A stretch of DNA of 64,000 bases from NCBI GenBank assembly GCA_031546985.1, contig JAVBJN010000077.1, positions 1 to 64,000 on the forward strand. The letters are read 5' to 3'. The notes under the pieces were generated by a model that was not told the origin of the DNA, did no database searches, and saw only the letters and a list, made by a program, of their open reading frames with translations. Position numbers and translations under genes: made by a program. Shown here one piece after another: positions 28,988 through 36,701 of this stretch. Origin of the DNA: JAVBJN01 sp031546985. Lineage in GTDB: Bacteria; Bacteroidota; Bacteroidia; Chitinophagales; Chitinophagaceae. Position 1 is the stretch's first letter; each line of letters starts with the position of its first letter.

Positions 28988-29698
28988 ATGTTTACATTAG
29001 GTCAAATCAGTGATAGCGAATACAACCTGCTCGGCAGCATGAATGAAGCTGAGTTCCTCGGAGCCGTAGAGCAGGCACCACCGGAAGAAAAAGCCCGTTT
29101 CTTCCGTAAGACCAAAGAGATTGCCAAACAGGGTGCAGGCAAGAATGCACGTGGTAGCCGCCAGGACTTTGAAAGCCGCATTAACCTGCTGCCCCGTGAC
29201 GTACAGAAAGGGTTAGCGAACAAATCCCTGCAATCAGTGGACATCAGTTATTATGCCGTAAAGGATATTACCAACAGTAAGGTGGTAAAGATGCTGCGTG
29301 ACGATGATAACAAATCAGTAGGTTATACCAATATCAGCAGTGCCAAGCTGGAGAAAGGCGCCTTCTTTTTGCTTCATGCCATACGCCTTACCTATGGCAT
29401 TTCCGATCAGGGCGTAAATAACCCGCTGAACGTAAATTTTGCCCTAACCCCGGACTTTATCCGTAACGGCGAATTTGAGTTCAAAGCCAACGGAGCGGTA
29501 CTCATTCCCAATACCTCACTGGAGGTCTTCAATACCAAAGGCAATGCCCGTTTGGTGGAAGGGACTTACATACTGGACAATCCGAAACTCATCCGCGATC
29601 AGCAGACGATTGAGTTCAACCTTGAATGGGGTACCAATGCGCCGCAGAACTCGTTCCTGAAGGTGATCCTGATCGGTACTACAGTCGTAAAAGCATAA
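28988..29698 (+). CDS. Candidate major capsid protein (beta-rich)
   Basis: The 236-residue protein has a short helical N-terminal third (MNEAEFLGAVEQAPPEEKARFF) and a beta-rich C-terminal two thirds, with regular strand patterns (FEFKANGAVLIPNTSLEVF; FLKVILIGTTVVKA). There is no signal peptide or membrane segment. Isolation between two strong hairpins, position at the head of a run of small beta-rich genes, and high Asn/Lys/Leu content with few Cys all suit an abundant jelly-roll-type capsid subunit. I do not recognise it by sequence; the assignment is from context and predicted fold. An alternative is a minor vertex protein. Confidence 0.5.
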   Translation: MFTLGQISDSEYNLLGSMNEAEFLGAVEQAPPEEKARFFRKTKEIAKQGAGKNARGSRQDFESRINLLPRDVQKGLANKSLQSVDISYYAVKDITNSKVVKMLRDDDNKSVGYTNISSAKLEKGAFFLLHAIRLTYGISDQGVNNPLNVNFALTPDFIRNGEFEFKANGAVLIPNTSLEVFNTKGNARLVEGTYILDNPKLIRDQQTIEFNLEWGTNAPQNSFLKVILIGTTVVKA

Positions 29699-29701
29699 TA
29701 G

Positions 29702-29740
29702 AAGAACCTGCACCTCTTCTGCGGTGCAGGTTCTTAAAAA
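29702..29740 (+). terminator. Strong terminator after the candidate capsid gene
   Basis: A perfect 13-bp stem (29702-29714 with 29723-29735) and 8-base loop follow the stop by 3 bp. The right side is A-rich rather than T-rich beyond the stem, so partial read-through or mRNA stabilisation is possible. Confidence 0.7.
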
Positions 29741-29772
29741 ATGCTTCCATCCATTTATAACCTTCCAATAGC

Positions 29773-30237
29773 ATGAAGAACAATAAATTTCAGCGTATCC
29801 GCCTGCGGGTATCTTCTGCCGGTGAAACCATCCGTTTCAATGCGGTATGCGATAAAGGCTACCGTACCCTGAAGGGCATCTTTGTTTCCTTGCCACAGGA
29901 CAAATCCATATTGGGTTCTACGCTCGGCTTCCGGCTGAATAATGTAGAAGTACTCGATGACGGCCATGAGGTAAAGAACCTGACTGCTTCCAACAGTGTC
30001 GCGCCAAACAGCAAATTTTTCCTGTTCCCTGAAAAGGTTGATGCCAGTAATGGCAGCATTGAAGGGCGTTTCACCGATGGTAGCAAATATCCCCTGCTGG
30101 TGGACAATGGAGAAGATACCGGTGTATTTGATCCGGGCAAGGTTGATTTCAAAAACCTTTCCGGCTATGGTACCAATCCTTATACCGTTGTCTTTCCCTA
30201 CGATGTGATTATCAATATCTGGCTTACTAACGATTAA
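29773..30237 (+). CDS. Small beta-rich virion-type protein, paralogue A
   Basis: The 154-residue soluble protein, probably all beta, is paralogous to the next gene. Both share F-(R/K)(I/V)-LR(V/I)S..G..(I/V)-FNA near the start, GSTxGFRxxxxEVLDxxHE near residue 50-70, (N/D)xVAPN.K in the middle, (I)EG-(F/Y)TD, and a terminal V-YPYDV-(I/V)-.LT ending. The function is unknown. A pair of duplicated single beta-barrels beside a larger beta protein is what is seen in viruses built from single vertical jelly rolls, but this is inference. Confidence 0.55.
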   Translation: MKNNKFQRIRLRVSSAGETIRFNAVCDKGYRTLKGIFVSLPQDKSILGSTLGFRLNNVEVLDDGHEVKNLTASNSVAPNSKFFLFPEKVDASNGSIEGRFTDGSKYPLLVDNGEDTGVFDPGKVDFKNLSGYGTNPYTVVFPYDVIINIWLTND

Positions 30238-30248
30238 TACAACAGGAT

Positions 30249-30818
30249 ATGATAAGAGGATTCCGATTTCAGAAAGTCAGCCTGCGCATATCCAAAAGCG
30301 GACAGCGGGTGTATTTCAATGCAGAAAGCCACAAGGACTTTACACAGATCAAAGGCATTGCTCTATCTGTAGGTTATGAAGGTGCCTTATACGGTTCAAC
30401 GTTTGGGTTCCGTGTGGACGAAAAGGAAGTGCTGGATGAAAGCCATGAAGCGCACCTGCTGGTATTTGGTAACGATGTTGCGCCGAATAGAAAGATGCTG
30501 TTTTTTGAAATTCCTATCCCGATCAATTCCTCAAAAATTGAAGGCATCTACACAGATAGTTCCCTTCAAGATTTGTTAGGCAATGCCAGCTATAATCCGG
30601 GTGGCGGCATCATTTCAAAAAACGATGTGAACGTCAAGAAGACCTATGTATCCGGCAAGGAAGTTGTTAAGTACAGCAATTTTCAGGTAGATGGTTTCCA
30701 GATGTTTTCAGGCGGTGGGTTCAGCATGGGTGGCGGCTTTGCAGTAGCATCACCGCCCCCGGTTACAGTGGTGTACTATCCCTATGATGTAAAAGTAACC
30801 TTACTCCTAACCAGATAA
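30249..30818 (+). CDS. Small beta-rich virion-type protein, paralogue B
   Basis: The 189-residue paralogue of the previous gene carries an insertion of about 30 residues rich in Gly, Phe and Met (FQMFSGGGFSMGGGFAVASP) just before the terminal strand. The shared motifs are RVYFNAESH, GSTFGFRVDEKEVLDESHEA, NDVAPNRK, IEGIYTDSS and YYPYDVKVTLLLT. The insertion could be an exposed loop or tower domain. It starts 11 bp after paralogue A, so the proteins are made together. Confidence 0.55.
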   Translation: MIRGFRFQKVSLRISKSGQRVYFNAESHKDFTQIKGIALSVGYEGALYGSTFGFRVDEKEVLDESHEAHLLVFGNDVAPNRKMLFFEIPIPINSSKIEGIYTDSSLQDLLGNASYNPGGGIISKNDVNVKKTYVSGKEVVKYSNFQVDGFQMFSGGGFSMGGGFAVASPPPVTVVYYPYDVKVTLLLTR

Positions 30819-30827
30819 ACCAGGGCT

Positions 30828-31256
30828 ATGACCAAGACACGCATTACTTATTATCCCGTTCAGTTCATAGTGCTGCACCCGCTGATCCCGGTAACGATCA
30901 ATACGGTACTGCCCAGCCATATCATAAAGATCACCGGTATTAAAGTCGTTCATTCCGTTGGTGTACAGAATATGACTACGGAAAAATACCTGCCCGTAAT
31001 CGGTCATTTGTCCCTTGAATTTAACAGCAAGCAATACCACTTCGGAAATATCGAAGTACCCTTCGATTACCAGGCTGAAGCCAGTGACGAATTTCTGGAT
31101 GCAGGTATTGACATACAGCGGAACTCGCTGCTTACCGGCAACTACGAAAATAAAGTATTTACAGGTATGGACTACCTGAAGGCAGACGGTAGCGTAACCG
31201 ATAAGTGGAGCAATTATATCGTTACGATCTACCTAAAAACGATGAGCAATGATTAA
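30828..31256 (+). CDS. Small beta-rich protein of the virion-like cluster
   Basis: The 142-residue protein is rich in Val, Ile and Thr in strand-like patterns (YYPVQFIVLHPLIPVTINTVL; NYIVTIYLKTM). No similarity to a known family is seen, but length, beta content and the final IVTIYLK strand resemble its neighbours. The gene starts 9 bp after paralogue B and overlaps the next ATG by 8 bp. Confidence 0.5.
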   Translation: MTKTRITYYPVQFIVLHPLIPVTINTVLPSHIIKITGIKVVHSVGVQNMTTEKYLPVIGHLSLEFNSKQYHFGNIEVPFDYQAEASDEFLDAGIDIQRNSLLTGNYENKVFTGMDYLKADGSVTDKWSNYIVTIYLKTMSND

Positions 31257-31593
31257 CCTGGAAGATTATGTAGAAAGACAGATGAGGCGCAGGGGCATTG
31301 AGATCGCTTATGCCCGTACCCTGCCGGTGGTGGTGCGCAGGATTGCAGATGGTACAGGAACAGTCCTTTCCAACAGCATTGAGTTTGATGCCTATAACCA
31401 ATACTGGTTCCTGGCAAATTCTTTTGAGCTGCCGATCGGCACACGTATCACCAGCGATACCAATGTCATGTTACTGGAGGCGCACTCCAGTGACATCATC
31501 GAAGAGTTTTGGGGGAAGATAAAAATACAGCTCCCCGATTCCTTTACCGGCAATTTATGCCAGGCGCTCTTTTACCAGGTGCTGCCAAAATAG
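31249..31593 (+). CDS. Small protein of the virion-like cluster
   Basis: The 114-residue protein has a basic helical N-terminus (YVERQMRRRGIEIAYA) and then strands (YWFLANSFELPIGTRI; WGKIKIQLPDSF). The function is unknown. It overlaps the previous gene by 8 bp, consistent with coupled synthesis of virion components. It could be a minor capsid or vertex protein. Confidence 0.5.
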   Translation: MINLEDYVERQMRRRGIEIAYARTLPVVVRRIADGTGTVLSNSIEFDAYNQYWFLANSFELPIGTRITSDTNVMLLEAHSSDIIEEFWGKIKIQLPDSFTGNLCQALFYQVLPK

Positions 31594-31636
31594 TATCAAG
31601 ACATAAGTATCAATACAATAAAACGATAAATAACCA

Positions 31637-32497
31637 ATGGCACAAAGCGATTTTCCGGAACTGCGTACCCTCTTCGATAAGAACAGGGAAGTAGTCAAGA
31701 TGCTCAAAGGCGAAAAGCAGCTTACCGACAAGCAGATTTATTTCACTGCTGTGTATTCGAAGCTGGGCAAGAAGATTGCCGAAAGCAAGGACAAGACCTC
31801 ACTTACCGCATTTACTACAGTGATGACCGGAAGGTACCAGGTCTGCCACCCGGATAGCATTACCGTGACCTGGCACAATCACGACACTGGTGAAAAGCTG
31901 TTTGAGCATACGTTTGCTGTCAACCGCCTGCAAAGGGAAGAAGAACCTCAAACCCACATGGAGCCATCGGTGCCGACGGTAGGCTTTCAGGGATTGGGCG
32001 AGGTGGAAGTAAATAACCTCGTGGAAAAGAGGCTTACAGAAATGCGTCAGCGGGAAGAGTATGAACGGATGCGGGACGAGAACCAGAAGATGCTGTTGCA
32101 GATTGCAGAGCTGGAAACCCGCAATGCTGACCTGACCCATGATATAGCTGCGAAGGAAACCACCGAATCCTACATGAAGATACTCGGCATGGCACTTCCA
32201 GGCTTATCAAAGTTCTTTGGCGGAGCCGGTCTGCTCAGTATGCTTGCCGGAACCGATGACCCGGAACAGCCAGCCCCGGCACTCGGTGCTGCAAGCACGG
32301 TTACGCCGGAACCGGTTGCCGCTATCCCGAAGCCGAAGGACGAACGCGAGGAAATGATCTTCATGCTAAGGGATTACATGATGGACGAACTCAGCCAGCA
32401 GGAGGTAGCAACACTGTATATCATGTTCATGGAGATACAGAAAGACAAGACCCTTATCCAGCGGATTTTAAATCAACTCACAACACAGCAGCAATGA
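31637..32497 (+). CDS. Coiled-coil protein with a membrane-like Gly-rich segment
   Basis: The 286-residue protein has a helical N-terminal domain (about 1-90) and a coiled coil at about 120-175 (VNNLVEKRLTEMRQREEYER and following). A Gly-rich hydrophobic segment follows (ILGMALPGLSKFFGGAGLLSML, about 180-202), then a Pro/Ala linker and a helical C-terminal domain. The architecture suits a membrane-attached oligomeric virion protein, such as a tape-like or vertex stalk component. No family recognised. The stop overlaps the next ATG (ATGA). Confidence 0.5.
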   Translation: MAQSDFPELRTLFDKNREVVKMLKGEKQLTDKQIYFTAVYSKLGKKIAESKDKTSLTAFTTVMTGRYQVCHPDSITVTWHNHDTGEKLFEHTFAVNRLQREEEPQTHMEPSVPTVGFQGLGEVEVNNLVEKRLTEMRQREEYERMRDENQKMLLQIAELETRNADLTHDIAAKETTESYMKILGMALPGLSKFFGGAGLLSMLAGTDDPEQPAPALGAASTVTPEPVAAIPKPKDEREEMIFMLRDYMMDELSQQEVATLYIMFMEIQKDKTLIQRILNQLTTQQQ

Positions 32498-32709
32498 AAC
32501 TACCGTCACTAACAACATTCCAGCAAAAGGAAACCAACAAGGCATTTGAGATCAAGGTAAGTGTTCAGGCGGCCAGCGACAAAGAAGCCGCAGAGATGCA
32601 GGAAGCGATACAAAGTTTCGTAAGCCATTTTACGGTAGCCGAAATGAAGAGCGCAGCCAATAAACTCAAAAGCGTGACTAACCGCAAAATGATAAAAACC
32701 TTTTTATAA
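32494..32709 (+). CDS. Small hypothetical protein
   Basis: The 71-residue soluble helical protein (FEIKVSVQAASDKEAAEMQE ... FTVAEMKSAANKLKS) is of unknown function. It overlaps its upstream gene by 4 bp and its downstream gene by 1 bp (TAATG), so it belongs to the same translationally coupled set. Confidence 0.5.
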   Translation: MKLPSLTTFQQKETNKAFEIKVSVQAASDKEAAEMQEAIQSFVSHFTVAEMKSAANKLKSVTNRKMIKTFL

Positions 32710-33245
32710 TGTCAGAGAACGGCAACAAGATACAAGAGCAGCTCATCAGCACCCTGCCTATGTTGCTGTTGGCGGGCGGGGCTATCTTCCTGGTCAGCAA
32801 AATCCTGAAAGGGGCGGGGCAAACCGCAGACAACATTGCACAGGCTTTGCAACTGAAGAAATCGGATGAGCAGGTAAGAAGTGAACAGCAGTCACAGGCA
32901 GCCATAGAAAAGTATGTGAGCGAGGTGCAGCAGAAACAGAAGCCGACACGTCCAGATGGGTTCTGGGCGCAACTGGCAGAGCGAATTTACCGGGATACCC
33001 GGTATAGCGCGGCAGGCGATAATCATGAGGATGCCCGTTTCTGTATGACTTATTGTTATAATGACGCTGATTTTGCCCTACTCTATAAATACTATGGCAA
33101 ACGGCAGGAAACATGGTTCGGCCTTATGCCGGACGGTGATCCCAAAGACCTGACGATGGCGATCTCCAGTAATCTGAACGCAGCACAGAAAAAATCCATT
33201 AATACCAATTACGCCCAAAAGGGCATTTCAATACGGTTTATATAA
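32709..33245 (+). CDS. Single-anchor membrane protein of the virion-like cluster
   Basis: The 178-residue protein has one N-terminal membrane segment (about 13-31, LISTLPMLLLAGGAIFLVS) without a cleavage site, a helical Gln/Lys-rich stalk, and a C-terminal domain (WAQLAERIYRDTRYSAAGDN...) of unknown fold. This is the same plan as several other proteins of the cluster. After it, 107 bp without a gene contain nothing recognised. Confidence 0.5.
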   Translation: MSENGNKIQEQLISTLPMLLLAGGAIFLVSKILKGAGQTADNIAQALQLKKSDEQVRSEQQSQAAIEKYVSEVQQKQKPTRPDGFWAQLAERIYRDTRYSAAGDNHEDARFCMTYCYNDADFALLYKYYGKRQETWFGLMPDGDPKDLTMAISSNLNAAQKKSINTNYAQKGISIRFI

Positions 33246-33352
33246 AGCATCCCGGCTTGCCCGGAACCTGACAGTATTCACAGCACATATCCCATTAGCA
33301 ACTACCGGCCAAAGCCAGTACAGCCATTGGTATGCCTTAGAAATCCGACAAT

Positions 33353-34459
33353 ATGGAAGCAACTCCAACCAAGAAAAAAGATAATACCGCTCTATATATC
33401 GTCTATGCCGCAGCAGCCTATTTCGGGATACAATTACTGCTGAAGCCAAAACGTGCAGCGGCAGCAACGATTACTCCCTATCCGGTAACGGATACGCCAA
33501 CGGCGGCAGCCAACCCTGCTTATGTCCCGGAGCCAATGCCGGCAGCAACGGTACCGGCTACGGCACCCGCCACCTGGAAGGCCGAGACTTTCCCTTTACG
33601 CAAAGGCATGAAGGGGGCTAAAGTAAAAGCCATGCAGCAGAAGCTGGGCGTTACTGCTGATGGTGCCTTCGGTAACAATACGGAAACAGCATTGCTGCAA
33701 CAGTACGGTGTCAGCACCGTGAGCCAGGCGCAGTATCAGACTATCATGGGCGGGCAGACAACAAAGGCGACGGTGGCTCCCTATGCCGGAACAAGTAACT
33801 GGGTAACTGAAAGTTTCCCGTTGCGAAAAGGTATGAAGGGTGCCAGTGTAAGGGTATTACAACAAAAGTTGGGCGTGTCGGCTGATGGTGCTTTCGGTGC
33901 AAATACTGAAGCTGCATTAGTTAAGAAGTTTGGTGTGGCCACCGTTAGCCAGGCACTTTTCCGTTCCATTACGCAGCCGGTTACGACCTCTTTCACTAAC
34001 CTGCTGGAAACCATTCTTCCTAAATCGGCTACGGGAAAAGATATTTCACCGATCCTCAAAAGTGGTAGCAAAGGAGCAGATGTTTACCGCCTGCAAAAAT
34101 GGCTCGGCTTTAAGGACAAGAAAGCAGCGAAGAAGGGTGAACCTATTGCTGACAGCATATTTGGCAAGCAGACCACTACCGCCCTGCAAAAGAAAACCGG
34201 CCAAACTTTTATCAGTGTAAGCCACATGAATACCCTGATGAAACAGATAGCGGGCATGGGCTATGCCGGTGAGGTATTAGTTACCAGGCGACCTGCCACT
34301 ATCCTTGACAATAACCTGCTGCCGCATCGTAGCGTCCCTGAAAATACTATCCTGGGTACCCGGCTTATGGAACTCACAGATCCACAGGAGCAAAGAGCCT
34401 ATACCCAATTCAAAACTGTGGACGGCTTCCACCGCTGGGTGGATAAGGACGCTGTATAA
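33353..34459 (+). CDS. Membrane-anchored protein with three peptidoglycan-binding domains
   Basis: The 368-residue protein has an N-terminal anchor (LYIVYAAAAYFGIQLLL), a Pro/Ala/Thr-rich linker (about 35-75), and three PG_binding_1-type domains at about 82-135, 145-200 and 222-285. The first two are near repeats (FPLRKGMKGAKVKAMQQKLG; FPLRKGMKGASVRVLQQKLG). A C-terminal domain of about 80 residues is unrecognised. The domain binds cell-wall peptidoglycan and usually positions a lytic enzyme. Here it could be a virion membrane or spike protein that grips the wall during entry. Confidence 0.75.
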   Translation: MEATPTKKKDNTALYIVYAAAAYFGIQLLLKPKRAAAATITPYPVTDTPTAAANPAYVPEPMPAATVPATAPATWKAETFPLRKGMKGAKVKAMQQKLGVTADGAFGNNTETALLQQYGVSTVSQAQYQTIMGGQTTKATVAPYAGTSNWVTESFPLRKGMKGASVRVLQQKLGVSADGAFGANTEAALVKKFGVATVSQALFRSITQPVTTSFTNLLETILPKSATGKDISPILKSGSKGADVYRLQKWLGFKDKKAAKKGEPIADSIFGKQTTTALQKKTGQTFISVSHMNTLMKQIAGMGYAGEVLVTRRPATILDNNLLPHRSVPENTILGTRLMELTDPQEQRAYTQFKTVDGFHRWVDKDAV

Positions 34460-34491
34460 CACCTGCTAAACATTTACAAACAAAAAGGACA

Positions 34492-34878
34492 ATGGCAAGT
34501 TTTTCACTCCGGTCACAACGTACCGGGCAATATAAAGAGTTCTCGTTACTGGAATTGCTCAAACTATTGGGCGATCCCGTCAATGATGAGATATGGTTGG
34601 AAAACGGTGAGGATGTTTATAATCTCAGCAGTTTCCGGGAGATCGGCGGCGGCGATGGCGGCGGACACCGTGAAAATTGGAGCGTGGAAACCCCTGTACA
34701 GGTAGCAGGTCAGCGCACATTTTATTTGCAATATGCTCCTGCAACGCCGGTGCTGCTTGTTATCCTCAATGGCATTGTACAGAGCCGATACAAAGACTAT
34801 AACCTGGAAGGCAAGGTAATCACCTTCTTCTTTACCCTCAACGCGCAGGACAGCCTCCAGTTCATTTATCAATTCTAA
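34492..34878 (+). CDS. Fibre/attachment-type protein
   Basis: The 128-residue protein has no signal peptide. The second half (VQVAGQRTFYLQYAPATPVL then ILNGIVQSRYKDYNLEGKVI then LNAQDSLQFIYQF) resembles the repeat seen in phage fibre proteins, in which a strand with a NGV-Q pattern alternates with YxL/F. The last 60 residues of the next gene carry a similar pattern (GSIKVYRNGLRQAYGIDYDY). Both are therefore probably receptor-binding or fibre parts. Confidence 0.5.
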   Translation: MASFSLRSQRTGQYKEFSLLELLKLLGDPVNDEIWLENGEDVYNLSSFREIGGGDGGGHRENWSVETPVQVAGQRTFYLQYAPATPVLLVILNGIVQSRYKDYNLEGKVITFFFTLNAQDSLQFIYQF

Positions 34879-34920
34879 AGACCGGTCAATTTTTCATAAC
34901 AATTTAAAACGCTACAACAA

Positions 34921-35763
34921 ATGGCAGAAACAAGAATCAGGCTTGATAAGCAAATTCAGAAAGCCCCCGCAGTAAACATGGTGCCTTTATCCGATGGCAA
35001 CGGAGAACTACAGTTTATGGGTATCGGTGGGTTGATTAAAACAGGAGAAACTCTTACGAGGCTGAACTCCGTAGAGATTAATGGCGGCAATCTGATTATT
35101 AAATACACGGCTGAAGACGGCATCCAGCAAGTTGTTTCCACTGCGCTGAATTTCAGCCAGACCGATGTTAAGATCAACGATGCCAAGCTGGACAATCCGA
35201 GTACCGGTGTGTACCGCCTATTGATTACCGAAACTGACGGGAAGACTTATCCCGTTGATCTTTCTGCATTGCTGGCAGTGGTAACGCAAAACACGGAATA
35301 TGTACGTATTTCCGGTAATGGTACGCCCCAAAATCCCCTGAGCATTGATCTTACCGATGTGTTTTGGAATCAAATTCCACGCACACTGGACGCACTGGAC
35401 GATGTTTATACCTCAAGGGAAGTTATAGACCAGGAAGTAAGTAAAGGCGGTAACGTGGTACTGATATATGATTATGAACAGAGGCAATGGTTGCCAAGAT
35501 CAAGTCGTAGCCTGGACAGTTATTACGAGGTTACAGAAACATTCCCGGAATATAGGGCTGGCAATGCAGTATTCCTGCAAATGAATATCAGTCAGATTGT
35601 AAACGGCAGCATTAAGGTGTACCGTAACGGTCTTCGCCAGGCTTATGGTATCGATTATGATTATGGTAAACAGGGCGAACCAAACGGCATCCAATTCTAT
35701 GTGCCGTTCAATGACAAGTTCCCTGAAACGGTAATCGTGGATTACCGTCCGGCAACCTTCTAA
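34921..35763 (+). CDS. Fibre/spike-type protein
   Basis: The 280-residue protein, without signal peptide or membrane segment, is rich in Asn, Thr and Val, and its mid-section TEYVRISGNGTPQNPLSIDL is typical of phage structural proteins that carry a repeated NGTxxNPL motif. Its C-terminal block has a NG-RQ-YG-DYDY pattern like that of the preceding gene. The most likely role is an exposed fibre or spike for host recognition. A strong 12-bp hairpin directly follows the gene. Confidence 0.55.
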   Translation: MAETRIRLDKQIQKAPAVNMVPLSDGNGELQFMGIGGLIKTGETLTRLNSVEINGGNLIIKYTAEDGIQQVVSTALNFSQTDVKINDAKLDNPSTGVYRLLITETDGKTYPVDLSALLAVVTQNTEYVRISGNGTPQNPLSIDLTDVFWNQIPRTLDALDDVYTSREVIDQEVSKGGNVVLIYDYEQRQWLPRSSRSLDSYYEVTETFPEYRAGNAVFLQMNISQIVNGSIKVYRNGLRQAYGIDYDYGKQGEPNGIQFYVPFNDKFPETVIVDYRPATF

Positions 35764-35770
35764 TAATCCT

Positions 35771-35809
35771 AAGAACCGGCAGTACCAATTGGCCTGCCGG
35801 TTCTTTTAA
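35771..35809 (+). terminator. Intrinsic terminator after the fibre gene
   Basis: A perfect 12-bp stem (35771-35782 with 35794-35805) and T-rich end lie 8 bp after the stop. The arms share the AAGAACC/GGTTCTT ends of the hairpin at 29702. Confidence 0.85.
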
Positions 35810-35824
35810 CCCCATACTCACATC

Positions 35825-36283
35825 ATGCGTTTCAATATCAAGCTGATCGAAAAGCTGTCAAATGCCACACCACGTATAAGCATTCTACGATGGCTCGTCA
35901 TCACTTTGCTGTATGGCTTTGCTATTATAGTCAACGACCATTTCGACCTGGTAACGGCGCTCGGTTTGCCGGAGCGTATTGAAGCTGTGATACGCTTGTG
36001 CGGGGTTTATATCTATATCGTTTTAACCGCTTATTCCTTTCATAAAACCAAAGAAGATGAAACTAATTCTGACAATACTCAAATCGCCGTTGATATGGCG
36101 CATCATGATAAGTGTAACCGTGTTCCTGCTGCTGCGGGAGCTAAAGGCGATGCACAAAGAGATCGGTCGCATGAGTCACAATCAAACACTATTAAACCAG
36201 GAACAGGGGCAGGTGCTTCTATCCAACGGGAAGATAGCCAGCCAGACGGGAGTTCTGGATCTGAGGCAGAAAGAACTGGCTGA
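35825..36283 (+). CDS. Holin-like membrane protein
   Basis: The 152-residue protein has two hydrophobic helices in its first half (about 22-40, LRWLVITLLYGFAIIVNDH; about 54-72, LCGVYIYIVLTAYSF). The plan of basic start, two helices and charged tail is that of phage holins. The frame stays open for 75 more codons after HKTKED, but that tail is Ser/Gly/Asp-rich and runs in a different frame across the next gene (overlap 227 bp). The real protein may end near 36060 if a stop was lost by a frameshift. The true C-terminus is uncertain. Confidence 0.5.
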   Translation: MRFNIKLIEKLSNATPRISILRWLVITLLYGFAIIVNDHFDLVTALGLPERIEAVIRLCGVYIYIVLTAYSFHKTKEDETNSDNTQIAVDMAHHDKCNRVPAAAGAKGDAQRDRSHESQSNTIKPGTGAGASIQREDSQPDGSSGSEAERTG

Positions 36284-36701
36284 ACTTTTTCCGGAATTAC
36301 GCAAAGAGATCGGGACGCTGAAAGTAAAAATGGGTAATGTAAGTGCCGTATCCACCGTATCCTTTGAGCAGCAGAAGCAGATCATGGCGCAACTCAGGGA
36401 CAGCGTTTCATGGGTGCCGCAGGCTGCAACAGCGGGCGCGGCTTTTACAGGAACAGCAGACACCCTTCGCTACAATATATTCAGCTACCATGATGAGTTC
36501 TACGACGTTTCCGGCATTGCCCACGCGGGGCAGCAACTTGTCAGCATCAATAGCCGAGATACCATGACCCAGGTTGTTTACAGCAAGCGTAAAAATCCCT
36601 GGCTCTGGATATTCAGCCCCAAAGTGCTGGAGCAACGGGTGTACTTCAAAAACCCCAATGCAAACATTCACTATTCACGCACCATAAATATTCAGCGATG
36701 A
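36057..36701 (+). CDS. Spanin-like protein (inner-membrane anchored, coiled coil)
   Basis: The 214-residue protein has an N-terminal membrane anchor (about 12-27, PLIWRIMISVTVFLLL), then a coiled coil (about 28-115: EQGQVLL, LDLRQKELAELFPELRKEIG) and a beta-rich C-terminal domain ending in YFKNPNANIHYSRTINIQR. This is the plan of an inner-membrane spanin or Rz-like protein, as in many Bacteroidota phages. It lies right after the holin-like gene and before lytic enzymes, fitting a lysis cassette. The stop overlaps the next ATG by 4 bp. Confidence 0.55.
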   Translation: MKLILTILKSPLIWRIMISVTVFLLLRELKAMHKEIGRMSHNQTLLNQEQGQVLLSNGKIASQTGVLDLRQKELAELFPELRKEIGTLKVKMGNVSAVSTVSFEQQKQIMAQLRDSVSWVPQAATAGAAFTGTADTLRYNIFSYHDEFYDVSGIAHAGQQLVSINSRDTMTQVVYSKRKNPWLWIFSPKVLEQRVYFKNPNANIHYSRTINIQR

